This document shows, piece by piece, positions 63,630 to 64,000 of a stretch of DNA of 64,000 bases (positions are counted from its first letter, which is position 1; the number at the start of each line of letters is the position of its first letter). Below the pieces are notes generated by a model. That model was not told the origin of the DNA. It searched no databases and was given only the letters and a program-made list of their open reading frames with translations. Source of the DNA: Brachypterus glaber (lineage: Eukaryota > Arthropoda > Insecta > Coleoptera > Kateretidae); contig OY294047.1 in the NCBI GenBank assembly GCA_958510825.1, positions 51,443,365 to 51,507,364 of the forward strand. Reading direction: 5' to 3'. Both the position numbers and the translations under genes were made by a program.

Positions 63630-63851
63630 TCAACCAATAAAACGCTTTAGCAATGTTGTGTCCATATTATAGATAGTGCATTTCACTTTATTTATACAAT
63701 ACTTAATTTTACACAAAAAAGTGGTCCTGAGTTCCAGGTTGTTTTCCAAAATATCTTTCATAGTATTAAAGATCTCAGTATGAAAAGTCCCGATACAAAT
63801 TTCAATTTTCAAAAACCTTTCAAAAATGTCAACAAAATTATCGACAATCAA
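63630..63851 (-). CDS. doubtful 73-codon open frame
   Basis: The frame contains DNFVDIFERFLKIEICIG and DILENNLELRTTFLCKIKYC, a mixed composition unlike the low-complexity frames nearby. There is no ATG at the start and no clear acceptor, and no domain is recognised. It could be part of the minus-strand host gene that ends at 60975, or a transposon remnant. Confidence 0.2.
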   Translation of the reverse strand: MIVDNFVDIFERFLKIEICIGTFHTEIFNTMKDILENNLELRTTFLCKIKYCINKVKCTIYNMDTTLLKRFIG

Positions 63852-63882
63852 ATATCTAGGTATAGCTTATATATTATCTACA

Positions 63883-64000
63883 GTTGTCAAGGCTTTGTTT
63901 ATTGACGACGGTCAATAATGAAAAAAAATTAAGCTACCTACTAACGTTTTTCGACTTATTTGTCAAACTGACTGCTATGTCAGAATAATTTTTAAACTAG
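63883..64000 (+). repeat. dispersed repeat, copy cut by the window edge
   Basis: It resembles 40835-40985 (GACGGTCAATAATGAAAAAA, TGTCAGAATAATTTTTAAAC). The rest lies outside. Confidence 0.6.

Noticed and set aside
1..64000. CRISPR arrays, bacterial operons, rRNA or intact tRNA genes
   Set aside because: None is seen; the tandem repeats here lack spacer structure, and the only tRNA-like sequence is the SINE.

Overview
This is an AT-rich (roughly 70 percent by eye) eukaryotic window, almost certainly from an insect. The signs are GT-AG introns, AATAAA poly(A) signals, Jockey/CR1-type LINE and Penelope debris, a tRNA-derived SINE, and dozens of TA-, TTAA- and TWA-flanked MITEs. There is no bacterial-style gene content. 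Most open frames here are chance or repeat-derived. I cannot name the species or order.

The clearest host genes were assembled by reading splice sites. Gene A (47.7-49.9 kb) and gene B (53.8-56.3 kb) are tandem + strand paralogues. Each has a TATA promoter, a 6-nt coding exon (Met-Lys), a short signal-peptide exon, and a last exon encoding a pro-region cut up by Lys-Arg sites (EELREKR-type blocks). Gene A ends in a Trp/Phe/Gly/Lys-rich peptide of about 22 residues that gene B lacks. They look like small secreted prepropeptides, either antimicrobial-like or regulatory; I do not recognise the family. A third host element is the last exon of a minus-strand gene at 61.1-60.9 kb, with a good acceptor, 41 codons and a poly(A) signal. 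Its other exons are not visible and may lie beyond the right edge. A polypyrimidine-CAG|GTAAGT motif at 16.43 kb matches a recursive-splicing ratchet point, so the left part may lie in a very long + strand intron.

Layout. 0-14 kb: a TTAA element with nested MITEs, a dead reverse transcriptase, two solo LTRs (1159 and 1166 bp, opposite orientation, each with a perfect 4-bp target duplication) flanking a satellite block, a GTCT-microsatellite element and a 266-bp perfect-type foldback, then a LINE 3' end. 14-24 kb: MITEs, the ratchet motif, a 0.7-kb repeat (second copy at 59.6 kb), a SINE, a 20-bp minisatellite and two long foldbacks. 24-47 kb: mostly foldback elements, Harbinger-type MITEs and multi-hairpin repeats, separated by featureless AT-rich DNA. 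47-57 kb: the two propeptide genes, with transposons in the introns and between the copies, plus a Penelope RT fragment. 57-64 kb: a foldback, a possible Helitron end, a second GTCT element, the second 0.7-kb repeat, the host terminal exon, GC-rich hairpin motifs and a LINE tail.

Limits: element boundaries come from reading terminal repeats and flanking duplications by eye. Family names rest on ends and duplication size, not on database matches.
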